DNA of 64,000 nucleotides, from NCBI GenBank assembly GCA_041751955.1, contig JBGSIB010000010.1, positions 1-64,000 on the forward strand, written 5' to 3'. This DNA comes from UBA2040 sp041751955 (GTDB taxonomy: Bacteria; Bacteroidota; Bacteroidia; Flavobacteriales_D; Crocinitomicaceae). Position numbers and translations under genes: made by a program. This document shows, one piece after another, positions 40,761-49,418 of this stretch (the first letter of the stretch is position 1; every line of letters starts with the position of its first letter). The notes under the pieces are model-generated. The model had not been told where the DNA came from and ran no database searches. It was given only the letters and a program-made list of their open reading frames with translations.

Positions 40761-41858
40761 ATGATCGGACACCGATTTTTAGAATTCGTTCCCAAGGAGC
40801 AAACACCATTTGATAAGCTTTTTGATTTATTCAAGCAATTGCTCACCTATACGAGCGGTGAAGTGGATGAAGCGCTAGAATGGTTGGAAGAGCTCGATAA
40901 GGAATATAAGTTAACGACACCTGAATATTCCATGGAAGATTTCGTTCAGGAGTTGAAAGACCGTGGTTATTTAAAGGAACCAAGTGACGGAAGTGGTGGC
41001 TTGGCTATGACGGCAAAGACGGAACAATCTATTCGTCAACAGGCATTGGACCATATTTTCGGTAAATTGAAAAAAGGAAAAGGCGGCGACCATGGCTCTA
41101 AATATGGAGGAATGGGCGACGAAGCGTCTAGCGATACACGCAATTATCAGTTTGGAGATTCTTTGCAAGATATTTCTATGCTGGAATCCATGAAACAAGC
41201 ACAAATCAATAACGGCATTAGTGAATTTGCGATGACGGAAAATGATTTGGTCATACGCGAAAGCGAATTCAAAACGCAAATGAGCACCGTTTTGATGATA
41301 GATATTTCCCATTCTATGATTCTGTATGGAGAAGATAGAATCACTCCTGCGAAAAAAGTAGCGATGGCACTTTCTGAATTGATTAAACGAAAATACCCGA
41401 AAGACACACTTGATATTTTGGTTTTTGGTGACGATGCTTGGCAAATAGAAGTGAAGGATTTACCTTATTTGAAAGTAGGGCCGTACCATACGAATACTGT
41501 TGCAGGAATGGAACTTGCGATGGATTTATTGAGAAGAAGAAAAAGCGTCAACAAACAAATTTTCATGATTACCGATGGAAAACCTACGTGTTTGCTCGAA
41601 GACGGAAAATATTACAAAAACAGTTTTGGTTTAGACGACAGAATTTTAAGCAAATGCTTCAATTTAGCCAAAGCGGCAAGAAGATTGAAAATTCCAGTGA
41701 CAACCTTTATGGTAGCTTCCGATCCTTATTTGCAAGAATTCGTTCGCGATTTTACAGAAGCCAATAACGGAAAAGCATTTTACACCTCTTTGCAAGGACT
41801 CGGTGAGTTTGTGTTTGAGGATTTTGAACGAAATAAAAAAAGAACTTTTAGAAGATAA
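40761..41858 (+). CDS. VWA-domain protein (chelatase subunit D-like)
   Basis: The product has 365 residues. The N-terminal 170 are helical and charged; the C-terminal part is a von Willebrand A domain with a full MIDAS: DISHS near 181-185, a Thr in the HTNTVAGMELAM segment near 245 and ITDGKPT near 268. The next gene, two bases on, encodes an AAA+ ATPase. Such MoxR/chelatase-type AAA-VWA pairs insert metals or remodel protein complexes; the client here is unknown. No TM segment. Confidence 0.82.
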   Translation: MIGHRFLEFVPKEQTPFDKLFDLFKQLLTYTSGEVDEALEWLEELDKEYKLTTPEYSMEDFVQELKDRGYLKEPSDGSGGLAMTAKTEQSIRQQALDHIFGKLKKGKGGDHGSKYGGMGDEASSDTRNYQFGDSLQDISMLESMKQAQINNGISEFAMTENDLVIRESEFKTQMSTVLMIDISHSMILYGEDRITPAKKVAMALSELIKRKYPKDTLDILVFGDDAWQIEVKDLPYLKVGPYHTNTVAGMELAMDLLRRRKSVNKQIFMITDGKPTCLLEDGKYYKNSFGLDDRILSKCFNLAKAARRLKIPVTTFMVASDPYLQEFVRDFTEANNGKAFYTSLQGLGEFVFEDFERNKKRTFRR

Positions 41859-41860
41859 AA

Positions 41861-43339
41861 ATGAAGAATTTACCTCAAACGCTCGGTGAGCTTAAAAAGA
41901 GTGGATACCAATCCAAAACCATTCAACAAGAAATGCGGGATAATCTCGTCGCTGCTATTCGTGACAAACGCAATATTTTTGAAGGAATTATTGGATACGA
42001 CGATACAGTTATTCCAGATATAGAACGCGCGATTTTGTCTGGACACAACATCAATTTACTAGGTCTGCGAGGACAAGCGAAAACTCGTATCGCTAGACAG
42101 TTAACAGCTCTTTTGGATGAATATACACCCGTTATTTCCGGTTCAGAATTGAATGACGATCCTTTGGCACCCATTTCTCAATTAGGTCAAGAATTAGTGA
42201 AGAACGAAGGTGACAAAACGCCCATTTCTTGGTTGCATAGAGATCAACGCTATGTAGAAAAATTAGCAACACCAGACGTTTCGGTTGCCGATTTGATTGG
42301 CGATATCGACCCCATAAAAGCGGCCAATTTGAAATTGTCGTATTCGGATTATCGTGTAATTCATTATGGAATTATCCCAAGAAGTAATCGTTGTATATTC
42401 GTTATCAATGAGTTGCCAGATTTACAAGCGAGAATTCAAGTTGCCTTATTCAATATCTTACAAGAAGGTGATGTTCAAATTCGCGGCTATCAGTTGCGGA
42501 TACCTTTGGACATGAAATTTATTTTCACCGCCAATCCAGAAGATTACACCAATCGTGGAAGTATCATCACACCATTGAAAGATAGAATTGGAAGTCAAAT
42601 TTTGACACATTATCCGACTGATATTCATATTGGTAAGAAAATCACGGCTCAGGAAGCAAAACTGACCAAAGAGCAAAAAGAGAATATTATCGTTCCCGAT
42701 AAAATGGCGACATTGATTGAACGTTTGGCTTTTATGGCGAGAAATAGCGAATATGTGGATGCCAAAAGTGGTGTTTCTGCTCGTCTGACCATTTCTTCTT
42801 ATGAAGCTTTGGTGAGCACAATTGAGCGACGGATGTTGATCAACAGGGAAACAAAAGGGCAAGCACGAATGAGTGATTTGCAAGGGGTTTTACCTGCTAT
42901 AAACGGGAAAGTTGAATTGGTATATGAAGGAGAACAAGAAGGCGCAGGAGCTGTTGCTCAGCATCTTGTTTCGATGGCCATAAAAGAAGAATATTTATTA
43001 AGCTATCCAGATCCGAAAAAACTCAAAAAGCAAGGTGATCAAAATCCTTTGAAACCCATTCAAGACTGGTTTGCCAGCGGAAATCAGGTAGATTTGATGC
43101 TTTTGGCTTCGGAAAAAGAATACGAAAAAGCATTAAAAAGTGTGGAGGGCTTGGAAAAATTTGTCAAAGCATTTCATCCTGAATTGAAAGGTCTTGATTT
43201 GTTGTTGGAAATGGAATTTGCTTTGTTTGGAATGGCGGAACATTCTTTGTTGTTGCGCAATCAATTGGTGAAAGGAACACAGTTCAAAGACTTGGTGGGA
43301 TCTATATTTTCTGAAGAGGATTTTTTTAGAGAGAATTAG
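41861..43339 (+). CDS. AAA+ ATPase of magnesium-chelatase I/MoxR type
   Basis: The product has 492 residues. Walker A-like GLRGQAKTRIARQL near 67, Walker B FVINELPDLQARIQVALFN near 180 (with Asn-Glu where Asp-Glu is usual), and arginine/sensor region FTANPEDYTNRGSIITPLKD. It includes the helix-2 insert style of chelatase subunits (DVQIRGYQLRIPLDMKFI). Paired with the VWA gene directly upstream (2 bp). The substrate is not known; annotations as 'magnesium chelatase' in non-phototrophs should be read as fold only. Confidence 0.85.
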   Translation: MKNLPQTLGELKKSGYQSKTIQQEMRDNLVAAIRDKRNIFEGIIGYDDTVIPDIERAILSGHNINLLGLRGQAKTRIARQLTALLDEYTPVISGSELNDDPLAPISQLGQELVKNEGDKTPISWLHRDQRYVEKLATPDVSVADLIGDIDPIKAANLKLSYSDYRVIHYGIIPRSNRCIFVINELPDLQARIQVALFNILQEGDVQIRGYQLRIPLDMKFIFTANPEDYTNRGSIITPLKDRIGSQILTHYPTDIHIGKKITAQEAKLTKEQKENIIVPDKMATLIERLAFMARNSEYVDAKSGVSARLTISSYEALVSTIERRMLINRETKGQARMSDLQGVLPAINGKVELVYEGEQEGAGAVAQHLVSMAIKEEYLLSYPDPKKLKKQGDQNPLKPIQDWFASGNQVDLMLLASEKEYEKALKSVEGLEKFVKAFHPELKGLDLLLEMEFALFGMAEHSLLLRNQLVKGTQFKDLVGSIFSEEDFFREN

Positions 43340-43342
43340 GCA

Positions 43343-43414
43343 GTGGGCTTCGACTTCGCTCAGGCCACGATTTGGCTTCGGCATTATATACGCAGCCTGA
43401 GCGTAGTAGAAGGC
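43343..43414. repeat. Two loop-conserved hairpins after the AAA+ gene
   Basis: First: GTGGGCT (43343-43349) and AGGCCAC (43362-43368) around TCGACTTCGCTC, with one mismatch. Second: GCCT (43395-43398) and AGGC (43411-43414) around GAGCGTAGTAGA. The first loop is the reverse complement of that at 7433-7444. Just after, AGGCAAGTATTAT is directly repeated at 43411 and 43432. Confidence 0.75.
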
Positions 43415-43506
43415 AAGTATTATAGTATCCAAGGCAAGTATTATGATAAGCCCGCGCTGTATACACATAAAGTACAAGCGAAAACTTGAAACATGCACCC
43501 ACAAAA

Positions 43507-43540
43507 TTTGTAGCTAATAAATAGTAATTCAGTAACTTTG
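43507..43540 (+). promoter_or_regulatory. Promoter of tatA
   Basis: TTTG (43507-43510) and TAACTTTG (43533-43540) are separated by 22 bases. The ATG at 43545 begins only four bases after the -7 element, so the transcript has almost no leader. Confidence 0.65.
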
Positions 43541-43544
43541 CCCC

Positions 43545-43958
43545 ATGCTTTTATTTTTAAGTGATATCGCCGGTTCTGAGATTGTTTTGATTCTCGTTTT
43601 TATCTTGATTTTCTTTGGTGCGAAAAGCATTCCAGGCATTGCAAGAACCATGGGACGAACCATGCGACAAATTCGAGATGCTTCTCAAGACATGCAAAAT
43701 GAAATTCGTAAGTCGGGAGTGGACATTAAAAAAGATTTGAATCTAAAAGGTATGATTGCAGAAACCGAATCAACGTTTCGTCAGCCCTTGGATCAGATGA
43801 GCGAAAACATCAATGAGGTGGTTGATTCTTCCAGAAAACCTTACAATCCGATGACGCCACCTCCTGTTATAGCCTCAGAGCCTGTGCCTGTTCCAGAGCA
43901 GTTTCCCGACGAAATTCCACCGGAAAATCCGCAGCCTACAGAAGAAAAACTTAGTTAA
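43545..43958 (+). CDS. tatA: Sec-independent protein translocase TatA/E
   Basis: The product has 137 residues: short N-terminal TM helix (SEIVLILVFILIFFGAKSIP), the FGxKxxP hinge, an amphipathic helix (GIARTMGRTMRQIRDAS), and a longer acidic, Pro-rich tail (PPPVIASEPVPVPEQFP). TatA forms the pore that exports folded proteins with twin-arginine signals. The tail is longer than in E. coli TatA, common in Bacteroidota. A nitroreductase gene follows 14 bp later. Confidence 0.9.
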   Translation: MLLFLSDIAGSEIVLILVFILIFFGAKSIPGIARTMGRTMRQIRDASQDMQNEIRKSGVDIKKDLNLKGMIAETESTFRQPLDQMSENINEVVDSSRKPYNPMTPPPVIASEPVPVPEQFPDEIPPENPQPTEEKLS

Positions 43959-43972
43959 ATTAATTCTCATTC

Positions 43973-44566
43973 ATGAAATATAATCTTTCGGAAATCACGG
44001 AAATTATTCGCAACCGAAGAACCATTTACCCAGAACAATTCGGTGATCGAAAAGTACATCGTGAACAAATTGAATTACTCCTGAATAATGCCATTTGGGC
44101 GCCAACGCATGGGAATACACAACCGTGGAGATTCAAAGTTTTTATGGAAGATGCTTTAGAAGATCTTAGTTTGTTTTTGAGCCGAACGTATTTGGAATTA
44201 ACCCCAAAAGAGAGTCAAAGCGAAATGAAATTGGCGAAAATGACCAATCGTCCATTGAAGAGTTCAGCCGTTGTGGCCATATGTATGGAACGTCAAGTGA
44301 CTGAAAAAATATCCGAACAAGACGAAATGTTAGCAGTGGCTTGTGCTGTTCAAAATATGCATTTAACTTGCACAGCGTATGGTCTAGGGGGATTTTGGTC
44401 GACACCAGGTGTAATCAACAGCCAACAAATGAAGGATTATCTGGAACTTGGTACGAAAGATAAATGTTTGGGTCTTTTTTATTTGGGCTATCCTGCACCT
44501 GATTTTGAATGGCCGAAAGGTCAACGTAAACCAATCGAATACCTTACCGAATGGAGAGTCCAATAG
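43973..44566 (+). CDS. Nitroreductase-family FMN oxidoreductase
   Basis: The product has 197 residues. FMN-contact motifs: IIRNRRTIYPEQFGDRK near residue 12, WAPTHGNTQPWRFKVF near 43, LAVACAVQNMHLTCTAYGLG near 123 and GLFYLGYPAPDF near the end. Such enzymes reduce quinones, nitro groups or similar compounds with NAD(P)H. Substrate unknown. Its end overlaps the next gene by 16 bases. Confidence 0.9.
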   Translation: MKYNLSEITEIIRNRRTIYPEQFGDRKVHREQIELLLNNAIWAPTHGNTQPWRFKVFMEDALEDLSLFLSRTYLELTPKESQSEMKLAKMTNRPLKSSAVVAICMERQVTEKISEQDEMLAVACAVQNMHLTCTAYGLGGFWSTPGVINSQQMKDYLELGTKDKCLGLFYLGYPAPDFEWPKGQRKPIEYLTEWRVQ

Positions 44567-44958
44567 ATCATATAATTGACTTAGGATTAGTGAATTATGT
44601 TCCTCATCCAGAGAACAAGCATTATATCGTTTTTCGTTTTGCGGATATTGAGAGGGCAAATAGTTTCGAGCAACTCTTGGGCGATCAAAAAATTTGGTTT
44701 GAAAAAGGGGAAGAAGAGAAACGAAGTAAAGTTTTTTATCTGTTTGGCATTCACAACAGAGATTTTAAAAAAGCACAACAGCTAAATTACAAAGTAGAAG
44801 GTTTGCACAAAAAACCACTTATACCTTTTAAGATTCTTCGATGGACATTGATTGTTTTTGCTACTTTAATTATGGCTTTGACAATGATTGGATATTTTAA
44901 AGCCCAAAAAACACTAGAAGAGGCTAACAAAACCACTGAACAATCAATTGGGAAATAA
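44551..44958 (+). CDS. Single-TM protein of unknown function
   Basis: The product has 135 residues. The N-terminal 90 residues are a soluble alpha/beta segment (YIVFRFADIERANSFEQLLG, FYLFGIHNRDFKKAQQL); one TM helix follows (WTLIVFATLIMALTMIGYF) and a short polar tail. The soluble part may be an ACT- or DUF-like small sensor fold; this is uncertain. It overlaps the nitroreductase gene's end by 16 bases, so it is probably translated with it. Confidence 0.65.
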   Translation: MESPIDHIIDLGLVNYVPHPENKHYIVFRFADIERANSFEQLLGDQKIWFEKGEEEKRSKVFYLFGIHNRDFKKAQQLNYKVEGLHKKPLIPFKILRWTLIVFATLIMALTMIGYFKAQKTLEEANKTTEQSIGK

Positions 44959-44975
44959 TATCTTAATCGATTCGT

Positions 44976-44983
44976 TATATTCG
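44976..44983 (+). promoter_or_regulatory. Candidate -7 element before the barrel gene
   Basis: TATATTCG resembles TAnnTTTG and ends 15 bases before the ATG at 44999. It lies past the preceding gene's stop and supports the shorter start for the barrel protein. Confidence 0.4.
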
Positions 44984-44998
44984 CTTAAAAGTAAACTG

Positions 44999-45775
44999 AT
45001 GAAATACGCTTGTCTTGTTTTTTTATTCTTGTCAACTTGTGCTTGGGCGCAGGATGAAGAATTAAATAAAAAAGAGCGAGAAAAATATCCAACTTCTTTT
45101 GCCTTGCAAATTAGAGGATTAACCAACAATAGATTCATTGAACCTAACGAAATTTCTTTGAATAATGATACGGTTATCAGTTCTATTGGATCGCGATATG
45201 GCTTTTCATTTGGAGGAATCATTAGACGGCGCTACACAGAAAGTTTGGGTATAGAACTAGGTTTACATCACGTAAAACGTTACTATAACGTATCTGGTTC
45301 TCTTCCAGACTCTAATTTAAATTTATCAGGCCGTTTCGCTTTTACGAATTATGAATTGCCTATAAATGGACTTGTTTTTGTCAAGTTTTCGGAAGAATTT
45401 TTCGCAAATGTTGGTCTTGGAATTACGACTATATACAAGCCTTCAAGCATATTAAAACAACTGGAAGATAAAACCGTCAATAAAAGTTTTAGCTTCGAAG
45501 GATATGCCTACCGCAAGTTTGGATTTAACATCAATGCCCAAGCTGGAATAGAGTATAAAACTGAAAAATCGGGCACTTTTTATTTTGGGGCAGCGGCAAG
45601 TATTCCCACAAGTCCATTGTTTGCCTTCATTTCGGTATACAGAAATCCAGAAAATGGAATACGAACGGATCAAGGGACTTTTATTCGTTCTCCCTATTTT
45701 TCAGTCGAACTTCGCTATTATTTCCCGAAAATTAAGAATACGGGTCAACAACCCAATCGTGGACCAATAGAATAG
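44999..45775 (+). CDS. Outer-membrane beta-barrel protein
   Basis: The product has about 258 residues: signal peptide (YACLVFLFLSTCAWAQ) and barrel strands (SRYGFSFGGIIRRRY, LGIELGLHHVKRYYNV, FFANVGLGITTIYKP, FGFNINAQAGIEYK, FYFGAAASIP) with the final strand SPYFSVELRYYFPK. It probably belongs to the porin-like family of small Bacteroidota barrels. ATG 44999 is chosen over 44948 because it gives the signal peptide directly and follows the -7 element. Confidence 0.75.
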   Translation: MKYACLVFLFLSTCAWAQDEELNKKEREKYPTSFALQIRGLTNNRFIEPNEISLNNDTVISSIGSRYGFSFGGIIRRRYTESLGIELGLHHVKRYYNVSGSLPDSNLNLSGRFAFTNYELPINGLVFVKFSEEFFANVGLGITTIYKPSSILKQLEDKTVNKSFSFEGYAYRKFGFNINAQAGIEYKTEKSGTFYFGAAASIPTSPLFAFISVYRNPENGIRTDQGTFIRSPYFSVELRYYFPKIKNTGQQPNRGPIE

Positions 45776-45800
45776 AATCTTTTAATACTCCGGCTTGTCT

Positions 45801-45808
45801 TAAATTTG
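45801..45808 (+). promoter_or_regulatory. Candidate -7 element of the DUF985 gene
   Basis: TAAATTTG matches TAnnTTTG and ends 17 bases before the ATG at 45826. Confidence 0.45.
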
Positions 45809-45825
45809 CATTAAAAAAAGAAGTA

Positions 45826-46299
45826 ATGATTCCAAAAGAAGCCCAATTTTTCTTAGATCAACTTGATTTACTTCCTCATCCGGAAGGTGGATTTTACAAA
45901 GAAACCTATCGGTCGTTAGGCAGAACTGGAGATCGTAATTTGATGACGGCAATTTATTTTTTAATCACCTCGAACAATATTTCACGTTTCCACCGAATCA
46001 AAAGCGATGAAATCTGGTATTATCATGCAGGTAGTGCGCTTTCAGTTCATACACTGACGAAGGAAAATGGCCATAAAATCCATAAAGTTGGTTTGAATGT
46101 GGAACAAGGTGAATCCCCACAATTGTTGGTTCCAGCCGATACTATTTTTGGAAGTTCGCTGGATGAACCCAACTCCTTTTCACTGGTATCTTGTACCGTA
46201 GCTCCAGGCTTCGATTTTGCTGATTTTGAATTGTTTACGACGGATGAATTATTGCCTCTGTTTCCTGAACACGAAGCTGTAATTCGCAAAATGACCTAA
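45826..46299 (+). CDS. DUF985-family cupin protein
   Basis: The product has 157 residues. It begins with LDQLDLLPHPEGGFYKETYR, the DUF985 signature, followed by cupin strands (SRFHRIKSDEIWYYHAGSAL; DTIFGSSLDEPNSFSLVSCT; VAPGFDFADFELFT). The family includes enzymes of sugar-nucleotide epimerase-like fold but has no general function. The stop overlaps that of the convergent BNR gene by four bases, leaving no room for a terminator. Confidence 0.88.
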   Translation: MIPKEAQFFLDQLDLLPHPEGGFYKETYRSLGRTGDRNLMTAIYFLITSNNISRFHRIKSDEIWYYHAGSALSVHTLTKENGHKIHKVGLNVEQGESPQLLVPADTIFGSSLDEPNSFSLVSCTVAPGFDFADFELFTTDELLPLFPEHEAVIRKMT

Positions 46300-47582
46300 A
46301 ACATTTCTTGCGATAAGTGAGCGACCCAAAGGCTTATCTCTTTCTTATCCATTCGTGGATAGATGGCTCGAATAGTTCCATTTACCGCAGCGATATTCAG
46401 ATAATCACCAAAAAACTTCCGTGAATTAGGAATGAATGGCTTTTTCGTTAAACGGATTTCAGTAAACGTTTTTCCTCCATCTTTTGAGCAAGCCGCATAT
46501 ACATTTGTTCTGTTTTTCTTCTTATTATCTCGTCTGTCGTAATACACGAAGTAAAGATTTCCTGTACTTTGATCAACCGTCATCCAAGTGAAAAACTGAT
46601 GCGATTTTCCCGCATCTTGATTGACTTTTATCGGTTCCGACCACGTTTGACCATCGTCTTTGGAAATACTTAACCAAGAATCAGCATCATCTTTTCCATT
46701 CTTTTTATCGCACCAATTCAAATAGAGATTTCCCTTATTTTCGCCCTTTGAACAATCACTGGCCAGAATTGGAAGTCCATTGGCTCTATTGAATCCAGGA
46801 ATATCAATGTTCCAACCACCGTGATGCTCGTGTATTTGTTTTTCTTCTGGCATCCAAGTCAATCCTTTGTCGAGAGACTTTTGCATAACCAAACCTTTCG
46901 GACCTGTCCAAACCACAAAAATTTCTCCATTTCGACCGACTGCTGGAACTGCACCTTCTACTGTATTGTCATCATCTAAACAATTTCCAGCATATTTTGA
47001 AATTCGAATAGGAGTGGACCAGTTTTCACCTTGATCTTCTGATTTAGAAAAAACAATGATAGACGAATCAGCTGGATTTTTGCTGTTGTATGCGTCAAAC
47101 TGAGTCCAAGTCATGTAGATGTGATTGCTAATTGGATCAACGCAAACCCATTGTTTGTCTTGAACTTTCTTTCCTTTTGGCACTTCTGGATGCGAACCTT
47201 GCGAGAAAGGAACCTCGACATTATCCGTATATTGACAAACCATTCTATCTAAATACGTTCCCCAGCGGAAATTCGAAAGATGGAAATAAAATGCTCGTCC
47301 TGTGCTATCGAAAATGACCACAGGATCGCCACCTACACCAAATTTGCTGGTCAATGTTTTACTGGTCCACGTATTTCCGCCGTCTGTTGAATAATAATAA
47401 TCGTCCATGACCGAACCAGCAATTTGAATATTCTGATTTTTAGGATGAATGGCAATACTTGGTTCAACTTGTGCAAAAGGGTAGGTGCTACCTTCAGGTT
47501 TTTCCAATTGAACGGTTTTCACCTTTAGCGATTGGCTCCATCCAAAAATCGGGATGAATAGTAAAATCAATAATTTCCACAT
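46296..47582 (-). CDS. BNR/Asp-box repeat secreted protein (sialidase-like fold)
   Basis: The product has about 428 residues with a signal peptide (LLILLFIPIFGWSQ). Several Asp-box motifs are seen: YYSTDGGNTWTSK, FSKSEDQGENWS, SISKDDGQTWSEP and CSKDGGKTF. They mark a sialidase-like beta-propeller. The usual sialidase arginine triad is not obvious, so hydrolase activity is uncertain; a secreted binding or unrelated activity is possible. ATG 47582 is chosen because it starts the signal peptide; the upstream frame enters the end of the M61 gene. Confidence 0.75.
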   Translation of the reverse strand: MWKLLILLFIPIFGWSQSLKVKTVQLEKPEGSTYPFAQVEPSIAIHPKNQNIQIAGSVMDDYYYSTDGGNTWTSKTLTSKFGVGGDPVVIFDSTGRAFYFHLSNFRWGTYLDRMVCQYTDNVEVPFSQGSHPEVPKGKKVQDKQWVCVDPISNHIYMTWTQFDAYNSKNPADSSIIVFSKSEDQGENWSTPIRISKYAGNCLDDDNTVEGAVPAVGRNGEIFVVWTGPKGLVMQKSLDKGLTWMPEEKQIHEHHGGWNIDIPGFNRANGLPILASDCSKGENKGNLYLNWCDKKNGKDDADSWLSISKDDGQTWSEPIKVNQDAGKSHQFFTWMTVDQSTGNLYFVYYDRRDNKKKNRTNVYAACSKDGGKTFTEIRLTKKPFIPNSRKFFGDYLNIAAVNGTIRAIYPRMDKKEISLWVAHLSQEMF

Positions 47583-47592
47583 ATTCAAATTC

Positions 47593-49362
47593 TTATCGCA
47601 ACCAATATTCTCGTAGCTCTTTATGATTATCACCATCCGTTTCTAAACTGAAATGTGGAGTCGTTTGTTCCATCATTTTTCCTGGAATAGTCATCAGTAA
47701 ATTATCGCGCGAAATCAATATTTCAAAGGTGTCATTCAATCCAAAATTAGCCATCAGTTTTCCAAATGAACTTCCATCAATGCGATAGTTGTCGATGGCA
47801 ATGATTTCATCGTTTACACTAATTCCAATGCTTTCAGCAGCTGAACCTCTTGTTACAGCGCGAACTGTCGTTCCATTCAGACTTGCACCAAATTTCACAT
47901 CTGTAATGTTCTCTCGGTTTGCTTTTACGCCAACTTTCGAAAAATATTTGTCGTAGTCTGGAATTTCTGTTCCGTGAATATAGTTTTCCCAGAAGTCTGT
48001 CAAATCTGATTTTGTGAACGTTTCCAGCTCTTTTTTGAATTCCTCTTCGGTGAAGCCACGACCTTGTTTTTCATAGAATTTACTGTATAAACTCTGCATA
48101 AAATGATCCAAACATTGTTTTCCGTTTGAGGCATCCACTATCATCGCGTCGAAAATGGCCGCCATCAATTGTCCACGGGAATAGTAGGTCATGGTCGTAT
48201 TCGCGCTATTTTCATTCGGACGATATGCCTTTATCCAGGCATCGTAACTGGAGTGAGCTAGAGGCTGAACCCTTGAACCAACGGAGCCTTCAACGTAGTT
48301 TAAAGATCCGTTCAATTTTTCTAAATATTGATTTACATTGTAATATCCAGCTCTTAGCATAATCATTTCGTCGTAGTAGGAGGTGAAGCCTTCCATGACC
48401 CAAAGCAAAGTTGTGTAGTTTTCTTCATCGTAATTGAAAGGACCTAATTCAATGGGACGAATGCGTTTTACATTCCACAAATGAAAATATTCGTGCGCCA
48501 CTAAATTCAAGAAACCGAAATAGGCGCTTCCTTCGTAAGTCCAACGGCTAACGCTTAAGGTTGTGCTATTGGTGTGTTCCAATCCACCTTGTGGTCTCTC
48601 TACATTGTGAATGATGAAAGTATATTCTTTGTTTGGATTTTTTCCGAAAACAGCTGTAGCTGTTTCTATGATTTTGGCCATGTCAATTTTTAGCCTGGCG
48701 ATGTCATGATTACCTTGACTGTATATAGCAACGGTGTGTTTTGTTCCAGCTGCCATGAAATCAAAAACTTCTTGGTTTCCAATTTCAATCGGACAATCCA
48801 CTAATTGATCGTAATTTTCGAACTTAAATCTTTTACCTTGGTCGGTAGCTTCGCTTTCTTCACATAAAGGAAGAGCAGTCGTAATTTCTTTGAACGAAGT
48901 ATGAGGAATCACGTCCAAACAACCTTTTGCGGCCTTGTGACCATCGATATACATGAAAACACCGCTTCCGCTGACATATCCATGTGTGAGGTCCAAGAAA
49001 CTCGTTCGAACGGATAATTCAAAAGCATACACCTCATATTTGATAGTAACTTTTTTGCTATTCCCTTTTTTAACTACCCACGTATTTTTACTCGATTTTT
49101 CAACGGGCAATTTCTTGTTCTTATCATCTAGAGCCACCACTAAGTCGACATTTTTAGCAAACTCGCGCACCAAGTAACTTCCAGGAGCCCAAACCGGCAT
49201 TTTGATACTCAATTCTGATTCTTTGAAATCTGTCAATTCCATTTCAACCTGAAAATAATGGTTTTGTGGCGCTTCCATTTTTAGTTTGTAAACTATTTTT
49301 TGAGCGTTGGCACTTACTAAAAAAGTACAAAAGAGTAGGGTGAGGACGTGTTTAATGTTCAT
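47593..49362 (-). CDS. M61-family metallopeptidase with PDZ domain
   Basis: The product has 589 residues with signal peptide (VLTLLFCTFLVSANA). The zinc motif HEYFHLWNVKRIRP (near 288) and the Glu of GFTSYYDEMIMLRAGYY are of the M61 (glycyl aminopeptidase) family; the N-terminal beta domain and a C-terminal PDZ domain (VNDEIIAIDNYRIDG near 505) complete the usual layout. It acts outside the cytoplasm on peptides. It is followed, after 10 bp, by the BNR gene. Confidence 0.92.
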   Translation of the reverse strand: MNIKHVLTLLFCTFLVSANAQKIVYKLKMEAPQNHYFQVEMELTDFKESELSIKMPVWAPGSYLVREFAKNVDLVVALDDKNKKLPVEKSSKNTWVVKKGNSKKVTIKYEVYAFELSVRTSFLDLTHGYVSGSGVFMYIDGHKAAKGCLDVIPHTSFKEITTALPLCEESEATDQGKRFKFENYDQLVDCPIEIGNQEVFDFMAAGTKHTVAIYSQGNHDIARLKIDMAKIIETATAVFGKNPNKEYTFIIHNVERPQGGLEHTNSTTLSVSRWTYEGSAYFGFLNLVAHEYFHLWNVKRIRPIELGPFNYDEENYTTLLWVMEGFTSYYDEMIMLRAGYYNVNQYLEKLNGSLNYVEGSVGSRVQPLAHSSYDAWIKAYRPNENSANTTMTYYSRGQLMAAIFDAMIVDASNGKQCLDHFMQSLYSKFYEKQGRGFTEEEFKKELETFTKSDLTDFWENYIHGTEIPDYDKYFSKVGVKANRENITDVKFGASLNGTTVRAVTRGSAAESIGISVNDEIIAIDNYRIDGSSFGKLMANFGLNDTFEILISRDNLLMTIPGKMMEQTTPHFSLETDGDNHKELREYWLR

Positions 49363-49387
49363 TTTTTACTAATTTTCAGGTGTTCCT

Positions 49388-49395
49388 TAATTTTG
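49388..49395 (+). promoter_or_regulatory. Candidate -7 element of the coiled-coil lipoprotein gene
   Basis: TAATTTTG matches TAnnTTTG and ends 23 bases before the ATG at 49419. Confidence 0.4.
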
Positions 49396-49418
49396 GAGCT
49401 TAAAGATAAACAATTGAT

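Noticed and set aside
41861..43339. Genuine magnesium chelatase of chlorophyll synthesis
   Set aside because: No large chelatase subunit or tetrapyrrole gene nearby; similarity is at fold level.
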